A DNA stretch of 49,983 bases. It comes from Fonsecaea monophora. Its lineage: Eukaryota; Ascomycota; Eurotiomycetes; Chaetothyriales; Herpotrichiellaceae. The first letter of the stretch is position 1; every line of letters begins with the position of its first letter. The position numbers and the translations under genes are program-made. The notes under the pieces are model-generated. The model saw nothing but the letters and a program-made list of their open reading frames with translations, had not been told where the DNA came from and made no database searches. Location of the stretch: contig NW_019174095.1 in assembly GCF_001642475.1 (NCBI RefSeq), positions 1-49,983 on the forward strand, given 5' to 3'. This document shows, in pieces, positions 19,936-30,614 of the stretch.

Positions 19936-20950
19936 AATAAACTCGTTTCTAATTTGGAAATGTCCAGGGTTTGACGAATTCTTCGACACTTCTACTCGTT
20001 GTGCGAGACGACCAACCTGCACCACCTCCAGAGTACAAGAGCGAGAGGTCGGTGCGCGTGGTGATTTGCACGCCGCCGCCGCCGCCGCCGCTGAGATCCT
20101 GCATCGCCGGAGAGACGGAGCCTGGTGACCAAATTGGCGGTGACCTCGACGCGCGTGCTGGTGTGCAGGGTCCTGTACATGTGGCCGGTCTAGCTGGTGC
20201 TGTTGGATCTGGACATCGCCTGCGAGCTGGACCCGGAGTCGCACACGTTCAACAGGGCTCTTGCGACACATCGAGCTGTGGTTGTGAGATACATGGAAAA
20301 TCTTCTGCAGGTCGACCACAGATCGATCCTCGGCAGCACTAGACTCTCGTCTCGTCCTCGGACTTGGCCTCGTCGTCATGCCTATGCTTCTTCCAGACCT
20401 TCGTTCCTGTCTGCCTCCGCCATCTTGGTCACCTTGAGAGACGTGATCCCGCAGGCGCTGGTGACTACTCAGGGTACCTGATGTTCATCATGGTGCTGAT
20501 CACCGACAGCTCCGAGTTGTCGTAGAAGCTCATCTTCACGTGTCCATGACAGTACACCAACGTGGTCACGGGGTTGAACACACCAGCCTCTGCGCCTTCT
20601 TGACCAACACGTCGAGGGGCGATCGACTACAAGGCCCTCCTCACAATCTCAATCGGGTACGTGGCCACCTTCTCGGAATACAGCGTTAGTTCGCGTGCCC
20701 GCCGCACTGTTCGTTGCACAACCCGTCCATCTTCACGCTCTGCTGTGTGCGTCGACGGTCATGTTCATGATCGTCTGCTCGTCGGTGCCCCGGTGAGGAT
20801 GACGGTCAGAAACGTCTATCGGTTGATAACGACAATACAGGCAGAAGGACGTACAAGTGCGCGGTCGGAACGTGAACAGCTACCGGTGCAAGTATTTGGC
20901 GGTGTATACCAACACCGGTCCCGCGTCGAGGTCAGCACCAACCATCACAT
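19936..20950. other. decayed coding-like region
   Basis: Plus-strand pieces such as IDYKALLTISIGYVATFSEY (around 20625-20680) and ALLCASTVMFMIVC (around 20735-20780) lie in different frames and look like remains of a membrane protein. I could not identify the family. Confidence 0.3.
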
Positions 20951-21964
20951 ATGTCCAAGAAGCTTGTGGCTAATGGCAACGACGACAACGACGATGACGC
21001 CGACGATGACGAGTCTCATGGAACATATGAAGAACAAAGCTCATTGTTCGCGCACCCCTATGCGGGCACATGCTACTCGCGGTGCATTACTGTTCATGAG
21101 TGTCTCTGGAAAGGCGACGTCGAAGAAGGCGACACACGGGAACCAGCAGAGCACATCACGCACGGACCAGAGGCAATGGAAGAATTCAGGAGATCGCGAG
21201 GTCAAAACAATGAAGTTGGCGGCAAAACCACCACCACAACTCTTGCAAACGCGCACGAAGTGCAGGCAGAACGCATCCACAACGCACACAGGACATCCTA
21301 TCACTCGCTTTCGTCGTCCTCAGACATCAAGTCGGGGTCCCCATTGGGCGAGTCCCTCCGAGGGTCGACAGGGGTATTGTCAGGCCAAGCAGGAAGAGAG
21401 ATGCTGCCTAGAAAAAATCAAGTAATGCGCTGTGCATACGCTTCGGGTACGTCCGCGTTGAGCTTGGACTTCGGTGAGGGTGCGGACCGTACGAAAAATA
21501 ATCTGGCTCGTCGCCTCAACAGTAGACGCCAGGGCATCCACAGCAACAGAAGAAGCGGAGGTCTTGCCGATAACTTGGTCCCTGCCCATCAGGCACTGGT
21601 TATCCGATCTCCAGACCCCCAGGCCACTACAACACTTGGTATAGAGGCTGATATTTCGGGTCTTGCCCTGGACCGGTCATATTTTCACTTCAGGCTTTGG
21701 TTATTAATAGTTGATCAGGATCTGTTTCAATCCAGATGCATATTGGCGCTCATTCAACGCCACGCGCCAGGAGTTTGGTATCTCGACATCAATCTACGGG
21801 CTTCTGTGTTGTTTACGGTGGCCCCAGTGCCCTGTAGTGTGGAGAGTCCTGAGGATCTCGATTCACATGCGTGCATGCTCATTGGGGAGGGCACACGATG
21901 GAGGCCAGGGTGCCGCAGTGTTATTCAATCTGAAGGGGCCTTTGGGACTTGCCGCCTGTACTGA
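20951..21964 (+). CDS. uncharacterised 337-codon open frame
   Basis: An uninterrupted ATG-started frame encoding a protein with an acidic start (NDDNDDDADDDE), low-complexity middle and no recognisable domain, signal or membrane helix. A second plus-strand frame (20661-21425) overlaps half of it, and composition does not favour either. It lies in a stretch of decayed genes, so chance openness or an accidental readthrough frame is as likely as a gene. No intron or homologue supports it. Confidence 0.25.
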   Translation: MSKKLVANGNDDNDDDADDDESHGTYEEQSSLFAHPYAGTCYSRCITVHECLWKGDVEEGDTREPAEHITHGPEAMEEFRRSRGQNNEVGGKTTTTTLANAHEVQAERIHNAHRTSYHSLSSSSDIKSGSPLGESLRGSTGVLSGQAGREMLPRKNQVMRCAYASGTSALSLDFGEGADRTKNNLARRLNSRRQGIHSNRRSGGLADNLVPAHQALVIRSPDPQATTTLGIEADISGLALDRSYFHFRLWLLIVDQDLFQSRCILALIQRHAPGVWYLDINLRASVLFTVAPVPCSVESPEDLDSHACMLIGEGTRWRPGCRSVIQSEGAFGTCRLY

Positions 21965-22439
21965 AGACGAGGTGGAGACATTTCGAGGGCAGTCTGGCCC
22001 TTGAGGCGCAGGACAATCGGTGAGGAAATCTTCCAAGTGGGAGCTTTTCATCCTCGCCATCTTCGGGTGGACGCCGCGTCTACTTGGACATGCGGTGCGA
22101 ACTTTTCCGATGCCCCGTCTCAATCATCCACCAAGGCTGTACAAGTCGCTTTGGACATCGCAACGACCAATATTGCTCTTCTCATTGATGGCAATTTCGG
22201 TGGCTGCGGTTGAACTCAAAAAATGAACCACAGTCCCAGCATCCGTCCGGGAGCATGGTGTGCATCTTTCTGTGTCTTAGGCTTTTCTTCCTTGGCTTTG
22301 TCTGGCAAGAAGGAAGCTAATGTGACTCTTACAACGGGAGAAACTGAACTGACAAGATGTCCTCACTACAGCTCCTATGTTGTTTCTCGATCCTATGGAT
22401 GCCTCCTTTCCCAGTTCCATCGCCCGATAAGTAAGAGGT
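21965..22439. other. unassigned sequence
   Basis: Short frames. One on the plus strand (22020-22226) has a hydrophobic end (PILLFSLMAISVAAVE) but no family match. Confidence 0.35.
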
Positions 22440-23366
22440 CTATATAAGATAGTGTTACTTTTCTTAATAGAGATTAAGTATTTACATAAAGATCTTATCT
22501 TTAAATACCTTAAAGTTAGACTCTATGAAGAATCTTGCAGGATCTTATAAGTATTAAAAGAGCTTAACCTTCTAAGGTTTAATATTTATTAATATTATAC
22601 TTATAGATTATATATAACTCTGAAGTATATTAATAATAGACTTCATAACTAATATTGATAATTAACCTATCTTTTATAAGTCTTTTACCTCTAAGTTTGA
22701 ACTTCTATATATTAATACTTTAATTTATATTAAAATTTACCTTCTTATAATAGAGGAATCTAAAGATAGTATTATATTTAGCGATATCTATAGCAGTATA
22801 ATAGATCTGTTATTGATTAATTAAGCTATTACTTTATTAATATAAGTTTAAGAAGTACTTTACTCTTATAAATTAAAAGATCTATAATAACTTCCTTAAG
22901 AAATATAATATATTTACGTTAAGTCTAGAATTCTTTATATAGATATATTTAAGTATTATCTGCTGTATGCTCTAGAAAGGTAACTATAAGTAGTATATAT
23001 TATATACACTTGTTTTTAATAGCTTCTAGTATTATCTATAAGAGCTTTTCCTATTTAAGATTATATCTATAAAGGCTTTCTATTAACCTTCTATTAAACC
23101 TTAATAATAATATAAGTTAAATATACTTTAAAACACCTAAGTCTTCTGAAATTGAAAGAGTTAAGAAATTACTTATAATTTAAAAATATTACATCTATAA
23201 CTTCTATGAATTTAACTAGTTCTCTCTCTTTAAGTTTATCCTTTATTACATTAAGTTCGTCTCTTTAATATTTATTAATGATTTTCCTTTTAGCCTCTTT
23301 ATATTAACTTAATAACTCTACCTCTTATATATTAAGAGTAATAAGGTCTATCTATAAGTTAGTTAC
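22440..23366. repeat. AT-rich RIP-degraded block
   Basis: Very AT-rich with stops in all frames. It is the left flank of the solo LTR at 23367-23813. It probably derives from older transposons. Confidence 0.8.
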
Positions 23367-23813
23367 TATTACGAGATGCTTTACACGTGAGGTGTCAGTA
23401 GTAAAACTGAAGTGGTTTACTTAGTGTTATAGTAATAGAATGGTGTAGTAGAGACGAAACTAAGAGTATAGTACGCGGGACTATACGTAAAGCATATAAC
23501 CGTAGGAACTCGATTATTTATGAACGCAGTTGACTACGAAGGAAAACTATGAAAACTGTCTCGACTATATAGAAGTAGATGCTCTATGAGGATCTGTACT
23601 GCTCTACTACAGTCCCCTGTAGAGTACACAGTCTAACACCCCTTACTCCGCAGTGCTCTGTATTACTCTACCTCAGTCCACGACAGAGTAAACAGTCCGG
23701 TGCCCCCTTTAGACGTAGCCCCTCCTTAGTATCTTTGCACGCTTTACTTTTAGGTCTCTCACGACCTGTCGTCCAGCCCCTCCTCGGGTCTCTCTTCTGG
23801 CCAGGTCGTAACA
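23367..23813 (-). mobile_element. solo LTR copy B of family 1 with 5-bp target duplication
   Basis: Read on the minus strand it starts TGTTACGACCTGGCCAG and ends TCGTAATA, with terminal octamers inverted to each other apart from one base. GTTAC flanks it on both sides (23362-23366 and 23814-23818), so the 447-bp unit is precisely bounded. It is much less AT-rich than the DNA around it, so it inserted after that DNA had been mutated, or was RIPed less. Confidence 0.9.
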
Positions 23814-24008
23814 GTTACTTCCTATAAAAGGGAACATTGATCTTCTTCTACCTCTTTAACGCGATCTTCGTTAGTTTAGTCTCGCTAGCTCTACTCTAGG
23901 ATAGTACTTCACTTATCTATAGATTATATATAAGAAGCTATTATATCTCCTTTTTATTATTAATCTATCTAATCTTAAAAGATACTTTAAGAATATTAAG
24001 AATATCTT
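23814..24008. repeat. AT-rich RIP-degraded block
   Basis: AT-rich continuation after the solo LTR. No features. Confidence 0.6.
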
Positions 24009-24310
24009 ATTAGAGATCGGTAGTAGTAAATAAAAAGATCGATTCTATAATAATAAGTATTTCTTTATATATAGTAATAATAAGACTTAAAGTATAAAAA
24101 AAGGATACTTCTTAAGGTATAAGAAGTATACTTTTCTTCCCTAGTTTATAGATAAATAAAAGTAGTTTAGGCTTATCTAGCTTAGTATCTTTCTAAGTAG
24201 TCTTTTAACTTCTTTTTACTAAAGGCTATATAGGAGTATACTTCTCTACTTTAAGTAGTATACTCCTCTCGTACGGTTTACTTTAGCTCCCTAGGCTATT
24301 TACGATAAGA
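24009..24310. mobile_element. structured repeat (family 3), RIP-mutated copy
   Basis: It aligns with 17503-17802 from TTAGAGAT to the CTCCTCTCGT.CGGTT.ACTT segment and TTTACGATA end, with many C-to-T and G-to-A changes. The stems seen in the RING-gene copy are partly destroyed here. Confidence 0.65.
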
Positions 24311-25140
24311 GCCTCAGTCTTCTATAATTCGGCGAGAGTGCGGAGCCCTAAGAGAGTAACGCCAGGAGTAAGAACTAGTCCAGCCCTCGGTTTTAGCGTG
24401 AGTCAAGTCTTTTCTCGGGATGACAAGGATTCACTAAAGTTGGTACGTGTAGCGCCTCCGAGCGTTTCACGAGGCATGATTATCTCCGTTGACAGCTCAT
24501 GCACGCGTAGCCTTACCTTTCCTCATACTACGCAACTAATATCGTCGAGCCCCCTTTTCTCACGTAATATACCGAAGGAGAGGTGTGTAGTCTTACGTGT
24601 GCCACCCATCTTGTTCTCCCGCTCTGACTCATCCTTTACTCGGCTTGCGTCCTTCTACTGTCACCGGCATGCGATTGGCGACTACATTACCCCGTGTGCA
24701 GAGGCCAATTGCCAGCGCTGCATCCCGCCCAAGCAAGCCGAGTAAGGGGTCCTTCTGTTCTCAGACCACAGTGGCTTGGGGGCATGTATCGCGGTGCTAG
24801 CGCCCTGCTTTTATTTTTTCCGACCAGTTGAAGCGGTCGCTGACTTAGCCATTCGAGGAAAAAAAGCAATAGCTAGCCTTGTCGGCGGCTACTGGCTTTA
24901 CCTACACTCTACTCAACTTACCCTCGATGCTTTAGCTACTCTGGCTATAGCTATAGAGTATACGAGAAAGCCTTGAGACTCGCCAAATTAACACTGACAA
25001 TTGAAGGACTATCTACAAACGATATAATTCGGAAGGAGATATAGTATATCAACGGCGATACCACTCTGAATATCCTTACTTTGTTCCAAGTATACTAACT
25101 AGTTAGGGAAACTCTCTTTTACCTGGCTCGATTGTTCGCT
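24311..25140. other. unassigned sequence downstream of the AAA+ gene
   Basis: A plus-strand frame (24338-24745) and a later run with LDALATLAIAIEYTRK (around 24925-24975) are interrupted and not recognised. The second may be a transposon relic. The last 180 bases are AT-rich and serve as the 3' flank of the AAA+ gene. Confidence 0.35.
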
Positions 25141-26940
25141 CTATAGCGCTGCCCCGCCTTTCTCTTCGCTGTGCTCTTCGCTCCCCACTTCGCTCTGCTC
25201 TCGACCGTCCTCTCCCGTCTTCGTGTCGTCCTCCTCCTCGTTTGTGAGCTCGAAGAAGATCTTTAGGTTCCCGCGGATCTGGTCTTCGGGGACCTGGTAG
25301 GCGGCGTCCCCCGCGAGCAGCTTCTCCACCCAGATGTAGTTGATGAGCCAGTTGGTGGCCTTGATAATGTCTCGCGCGCCCGCGCTCGTGTTGGCCTCGA
25401 CCATCGTCGCCTCGTACTTGCGGACCTCGTCGACCGCCGCCGCCATCGTCTGCACCGCCACGACGGGGTCCAGCGTGCGCTGTGGCACGGGGGCGCGATC
25501 CTCGGGCGCGTCGTCTCCGTCGTCATCGTCATCGTCGTCGTCGCCCGGCATGAGCACCCTGCGCACCTGCGAGAGGGTCTTGTCCAGGACGTTCTGGTAC
25601 GCGTCCCGGATGCTATCCTTGGGCAGGGCCGGCTTCACGACCCACACGAAGCGGCCGCGCATGGCCTGGCTAAAGTCGCCGGGGTCGTCATTGGTGATGA
25701 TGATGATGACGACCTGGTCGAGCTGCTCGAGGGCCTTGTGTTTGCCAACCTGGCGGTCCTGGTCGAAGAACAGACGGAACACGCGCTCCTGGACGAAGTC
25801 CGCCCGGAGCTCGCCGGCCGAGAACTCGTCGAGGATAAGAAAGGCGTTCTTCTTGCCCTGCCGACGGAGAGGGTCGATGATCTTGCCCTGTATGTCCATC
25901 TCGTCGGCCATGCCAGGAATCTTGACCACGCTCGTGCTCGCCGCGCTGCTCACTCCCCGGATGTCGCTCGGCGCGAGCTGCTCGCAGTCGACGTACACGT
26001 TCGGGGCCTGGAAGCACCGGATCAGAGCCTCGGCCAGACTCGATTTGCCCGTCCCCGACGCGCCGTAGAACGCCATCTGCAGACGGTCGATATTCCCCTT
26101 GCCCCGGATGGACGACGCGATGATCTGGTTGCGCATCGCCTGGAGGGGCAGCTTTGCCACCTCGGGCTCTCGGTCCATCAGCGTCTGAAATTCCTCGGCA
26201 ATGTACGTCTCGTAGTAGTTCTGACACTTTTGGGGCTGCCCGAGCAGCACGCCCTGGCGGACCTTGAGGAGGAAGTACAGGTCCAGGACGGTCGTCGCGT
26301 CCTCGGTGGTGAGCCCGGCACGCAGCGCCCGCACCCCGTACTCGAACATCTCGTCGACGTTCGCGACGGCCTTCTGGATATTCCTGGAGCGGCTCTTCAC
26401 AACGCCCTCGGATGCCTTCTTCACGCTGCGATAGACGTTCTCGGCAACGTCGAGGCTGTCGGAGGAGCGTCCGAAAACGCCCTCGACGACGGTCCGCACG
26501 AGCTTCTGGATGCTGGGCTGCAGGGTGTTTGCGAGCCCGAAACGAAGAAAGGCGCCACCACCTCCGCTCATCAGAGCGGTCTCGGACTCGGACGTCTTGG
26601 CCTTGGTGGCGCCGGGGAAGAGACTCTGGGCCACGGACTGGCTGGCGGCGGCGGCCATGACGGCGACCACGGTGCCGATGACATCCTGCCACGCCGCCTG
26701 GACGCGTTGCTCCGTGCTGGCCTGGGTGGTCTTCTGACGTACGGCAGCGAGGTGTGCCAGATTATGCTCGGATGGGTTGTTGGCGTCAATGTCGAGAGGC
26801 TCGGCCTTTTTTCCGCTGATATGAGCCACGGCCTCTTTGACAACGGCATCGACGGCTGCATCTACTGAGTCCTCGGGGAAAAGAGAAACATTTCCGGCTT
26901 CGCAAACGGCGGCAAGCCCTTCAAGGCGAGTGGACATCAT
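25141..26940 (-). CDS. AAA+-type P-loop ATPase, 599 aa, uncharacterised family
   Basis: Single-exon gene; the start is the first of two adjacent ATGs (26940-26935). The alpha-helical N-terminal half (about residues 60-285) precedes an ATPase core: Walker A GASGTGKS (293-300), Walker B AFLILDE (366-372), a sensor-1 asparagine in IIIITND (N417) and arginine-finger candidates in MRGRF (R428, R430). An acidic linker (D467-D474) separates a C-terminal helical lid-like segment with EKLLAGD (539-545). A block RQG..LGQP...QNY.ETY (228-246) is shared with the divergent neighbour. There is no signal peptide or membrane segment, so it is probably cytosolic or nuclear. It should bind and hydrolyse ATP and likely forms a ring. 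The substrate is unknown. I know no named family for it. Confidence 0.9.
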   Translation of the reverse strand: MMSTRLEGLAAVCEAGNVSLFPEDSVDAAVDAVVKEAVAHISGKKAEPLDIDANNPSEHNLAHLAAVRQKTTQASTEQRVQAAWQDVIGTVVAVMAAAASQSVAQSLFPGATKAKTSESETALMSGGGGAFLRFGLANTLQPSIQKLVRTVVEGVFGRSSDSLDVAENVYRSVKKASEGVVKSRSRNIQKAVANVDEMFEYGVRALRAGLTTEDATTVLDLYFLLKVRQGVLLGQPQKCQNYYETYIAEEFQTLMDREPEVAKLPLQAMRNQIIASSIRGKGNIDRLQMAFYGASGTGKSSLAEALIRCFQAPNVYVDCEQLAPSDIRGVSSAASTSVVKIPGMADEMDIQGKIIDPLRRQGKKNAFLILDEFSAGELRADFVQERVFRLFFDQDRQVGKHKALEQLDQVVIIIITNDDPGDFSQAMRGRFVWVVKPALPKDSIRDAYQNVLDKTLSQVRRVLMPGDDDDDDDDGDDAPEDRAPVPQRTLDPVVAVQTMAAAVDEVRKYEATMVEANTSAGARDIIKATNWLINYIWVEKLLAGDAAYQVPEDQIRGNLKIFFELTNEEEDDTKTGEDGREQSEVGSEEHSEEKGGAAL

Positions 26941-27587
26941 CTTGAAGTACCGGAGGATGGGTTTGAATCTGGGTGTGAGAGAAAAGATAAAAAGTTGGAA
27001 AGGTGTTGAGGGAAACAAAAATAAAGTGGATGGCGTTAGAATTTTTATACATGAGATTTTGTGGAACGGGGACTTTCAGTGAGACCAGATGTAGGCGAGA
27101 GCTCATGCCTCGGTGGACAAGAAGAAGACACCCCCGGCCAAAACAATCTCAGTGTCACGGCGTGGAGGAAAGGGAGTGGCACACTAAAGCAGCGAGGTTC
27201 ACGTAGAAGTAGTCGCAGTTGCCGCCTGAATTGTTTAATTTTACGAGCGCCGGACGCGCCAAGATGTTTGTCGGAACACAGAAAGACCGAGTGACGTGGC
27301 CTCGCTGACTCGCTGATCGTGTGAACAAGTTTCATTCGGGGCCGTTTGCTCTATTTGTGCTGTCCGATAGGCCCCTGCATCGCAACTCGCCAGGTGTTCC
27401 TCCACTACTGCTTAGACCCCGCTGGGGGCTGGAAGGAGCCTTGGTGTGTCCCCTTTTTCCAGCCCCCTCGAACTTGTCTTACGGTCCAGCGTTGTTCTCG
27501 GATCATTTCTCTCTCTTCTTTGCTCGACTTCTTCCTCATACCCCATATTCAGGAGTTTGCACGACGCTGCCCGAGTCCCGCGCCAAC
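26941..27587. promoter_or_regulatory. divergent promoter of the AAA+/pseudo-AAA+ pair
   Basis: The 647 bases between the two start codons must hold both promoters. On the minus strand GTATAAAAAT (27050-27041) lies about 100 bases upstream of the AAA+ start and is a good TATA candidate. On the plus side a pyrimidine-rich stretch (about 27500-27545) precedes the paralogue's ATG, as in many fungal promoters. The head-to-head layout suggests the genes are co-regulated. Confidence 0.6.
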
Positions 27588-29413
27588 ATGTCTAGACAAC
27601 TCTCACAACTGCTGGAGGACTACCGTTCGGCGGTTGACCTCACAGGTGTATGGGATCAGATAGACCTGATCTCAGAGCCGTTTACCAAGCTGGATCAAAT
27701 GGCCAAAGAGGTTGGTTCTTCCCCCTCTTTGCCTCTCTGCTCGGTCAAGCTTAGCAGCTCCTCTCACCCAACTCCCCCCATTCTAATAGCTTTTTTTCGC
27801 ACCAGAAAATACCGCGGCTGCCATACGACACGGATCATCCGGCCCAGACAAACACCCAGCACCTCGAAGCTGTGATGCGGACCACGGACCATGCGAGTCC
27901 AGGCAAACGATGGATAGCTGTCTGGAAGGCCTTGTTCCAGTGCTCCCTGTCTATAACGGCGGCGGTCCTGACTTTAAAGATGGTGCACATGTCCATGGAG
28001 GAGGATGAGAACGCCCGCAGCTTTCTAGTCGCCAATGCGGCCATGAAAGTTGAGCCGTCTCTGAACAAAGTCGTCGATGTGATACTGTACAACATCATAC
28101 TCCCATCCGCAGACGCGCTCGGCAAGGTCGAGGCAGTCTTTGACAAGATTCAGTTAGCATCGTCCGACGTCATGGCCAAGATGCCACACCAGGTCCGAGT
28201 CAGCGTGGAGAGGCTCGACCAGGAGTTTCTGCAAATGCTCGAACGCGTCAAAGGGGGGTCGAAGGTCACGTCGGACTCCTTGGCCATGCTCTACCGAATG
28301 CTTTACATCCGCCAGGGGATGTGGCTCGGCCAGCCTCGGCGGTACCAAAACTACCACGAGACGTACGATCCTGAAGCCTTCGCCGCCTTCTCGGCCGCGC
28401 TCACGGACCCGGCTCGCTTTTTTGCGCGCCTTGTGCGGAACTACCTCATGATCGCGTCGCTGATAGGCCCGCACCAGGATCACCGACCTCAATTTATGGT
28501 GCACGGAAGTTCAGCCCGGGCCGCTGAGCAGTTTATCAACGGCCTGGCTCGCACGATCCAGGCTCCGGAGATTCGTATTCTCCATACTGTGATCCTCAAA
28601 GACCTAAGGCAGGGCAGGACATTCGTCCCGGAGAGTACAGCAGACCGGGCTTTGCGCCAGCAGAGCAACGTAGACGTTCAGGGTCCGGTAATTGACGGAC
28701 TGCGAAACACGGGGACGCGCAACGCCATCGTCGTCTTCAACTGCCTCACCACACAGTATGCAAGTGAGGGAGGCTTCCTCGATCGCCTCCTCTATCAATT
28801 TTTCAACACGAAACAAAACCACGAGGCCGAGAACCACGGATTGGAGAACGCCGCGCACGCACCCATGTTTGTCAGCGACGCCGAGGAATCGGTCGTAGGC
28901 GTGTACGGCTTCAGCAAACGCCTGAAGGAGCTCTTTATGCACGTCGACGTCCCCGACGTGACCGAGGAGCAGCTTCGAGCCGCCTTCGGGCAGACGGCCG
29001 ACGAGCGTGCCGCCGAGCAAGTAGGGGCCGTTTCTTCGGCAGATCCGGCGGCCGCGGCGCAGGAGCAGGCGGCCGCGGGGGGTCTCCAAGATGCCCGCAA
29101 TCCGCCCGTCCAGAGGCGAGAGACGGACCTGGACCTCTTGGAGGCGGCGATGCAGAAGGCAGTCGAGGCCGTCGGCGCGGTCGTCGACTACGTGATGGAG
29201 AGCAGCGGCAGCGCCGGCGCGACCCGCACCCAGCACGCCACGCGCCTGGCCCTGTACCACGTCTGCGCCGAGAAGCTCCTGGCCGGGGACCCTGACCACG
29301 CCGTGGACGACGAGGAGATCAGAAAGGCCCTGAACCTCGGCCTCCACCAACGCGTGGACGGCCCCGGCGCGGAGTTGTCGTCAGCAGACTCGGAAAAGGA
29401 GAAGGAGGACTAG
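27588..29413 (+). CDS. pseudo-AAA+ paralogue without Walker motifs, 576 aa
   Basis: Exons 27588-27710 and 27806-29413; the 95-bp intron has a GTTGGT donor and a CACCAG acceptor and joins in phase. The product is collinear with the AAA+ neighbour: the spliced region (..DTDHPAQ...HLEAV) matches its DANNPSE...HLAAV, then RQGMWLGQPRRYQNYHETY (210-228), then the core, then EKLLAGD in a C-terminal helical segment. The Walker A position reads GSSARAAE (275-282), so the lysine and serine are Ala and Glu. Walker B reads AIVVFNCL, so DE becomes Asn353-Cys354, and the sensor-1 Asn is lost. The frame is intact and GC-rich with no stops. I infer a conserved but catalytically dead partner or regulator of the neighbour, not a pseudogene. 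Confidence 0.9.
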
Positions 29414-30039
29414 GACTGGAGGGATGACGCCGCTGGTGGTCCTGGGGTAAACCGCTCGAGTGTGTTCCAGGAACGAAGACGAGACGGGGATGTTTTCTTT
29501 CGTATTCGGCTTTCCGTGCTCTTCTTGTATCCTTTCTTTCTGTTTCTCGTTTCATCCTCTTCCTCTCCTATGAAAGACTTTTGGTGACCGCGATGCAATA
29601 TCCTACGATACAACGTTTCGATATGTTGATGATACCAGTTCATGGGGGCAGGCAGGCTGCCTAGCAGAAGAGTTCTGGTCTGCAGTAACTCTACGACACA
29701 GTTTATCGAAGACGGACGGCCCAGTGACTGATAAGAGAAGCAAGCCCAAGTAACTACCTACGCAGTCCTACCACCCACTCACTCTCCACGCAAAGGTTTT
29801 TTTTACACTCCTAGTGTTGTTGGCATCTCAGATGGTCTGTCTGTCTACAGATGGTGTGTCACACCCCTGGAGCAACCAACCTCATTACAGCAGCCGCAAC
29901 CGGCAGCGCTGCGACTCGACGATATATAATAATCAAGTTAGTCAGTGAACCAAGTAAGAACAGGTGGTTTAGGGCTTCATTAAGGCGATCAAAGTCTCCA
30001 AAGAAACGAATCTACAGGAGAAAAAAAAAAAAGTAGACG
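29414..30039. other. 3' flank of the pseudo-ATPase gene
   Basis: No gene seen. A minus-strand frame at 29319-29643 is the shadow of the coding end and 3' UTR. Base composition falls towards the AT-rich block that follows. Confidence 0.5.
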
Positions 30040-30234
30040 TAGTCTGCTTGCTATCTCCAGTAGGAAGAGTTGTAAACCATTTCATAAGTATGTGATATTT
30101 TCGAAGAACGACGACGGACCGTTCGACTGACCGACCCCGGCATATAAAATACCTAGTAGAACTCGCGATCTCTCGTTACACCACCTGCATACAAAGTTCT
30201 TCGTGATAGATCGTTCGACATTAAGGGGCTTCGA
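30040..30234. repeat. edge of AT-rich block
   Basis: Transition into RIP-affected DNA before the family 2 LTR copy. Nothing else seen. Confidence 0.4.
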
Positions 30235-30614
30235 ACTATAAGGGTTTAGAAAGAGTTCTATAACTAGCTAGCTAGCTAACCTAGTAATAAGGAGGATAAA
30301 TCTAAGGAGAGAGAAGAAGGAATAACATCCTCTCCCTCTTCTCCTTATATCGTACGCTCCTCCGTAAGAGGTACGTAATGTCTTCCTCTTTCTCCCTTAT
30401 CCTTCCTCTTCCGTATACGCCTTACGTTTCCCTTTACCCTTATCTCTCTTCCTTACCTTCCCTTACTTACGGTATCTTAATTTACTAGGATTTAGTATCC
30501 CTTATACCGTACGTACCTCGCCGTCTAATCAGGAGGTGGCGTTGGTCCTAACGTTAGTCTTAGCGCTAGTTCGTCAGAACCGAGCCCTTCTCCTGGGTTT
30601 AACCCATCATCACA
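30235..30614 (+). mobile_element. LTR copy of family 2, RIP-mutated
   Basis: It aligns with the solo LTR at 10351-10781 in the same orientation. Shared anchors are AGGGTTTNGAAAGAGTTCT, GCTAACCTAGT.A.GAGGATAA, CGCTCCTC and CCAATCAGGAGG-like text near the 3' end. C-to-T and G-to-A differences dominate. Edges are approximate and no target duplication is visible. Confidence 0.75.

Noticed and set aside
25738..26868. Long plus-strand open frame of 376 codons opposite the AAA+ gene
   Set aside because: It is the antisense shadow of a GC-rich gene whose sense strand carries ordered Walker A, Walker B and sensor motifs. The shadow protein has no domain.
28604..29350. 248-codon minus-strand frame opposite the pseudo-ATPase
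   Set aside because: Antisense shadow of the GC-rich coding exon. The sense strand is clearly homologous to the neighbouring AAA+ protein.
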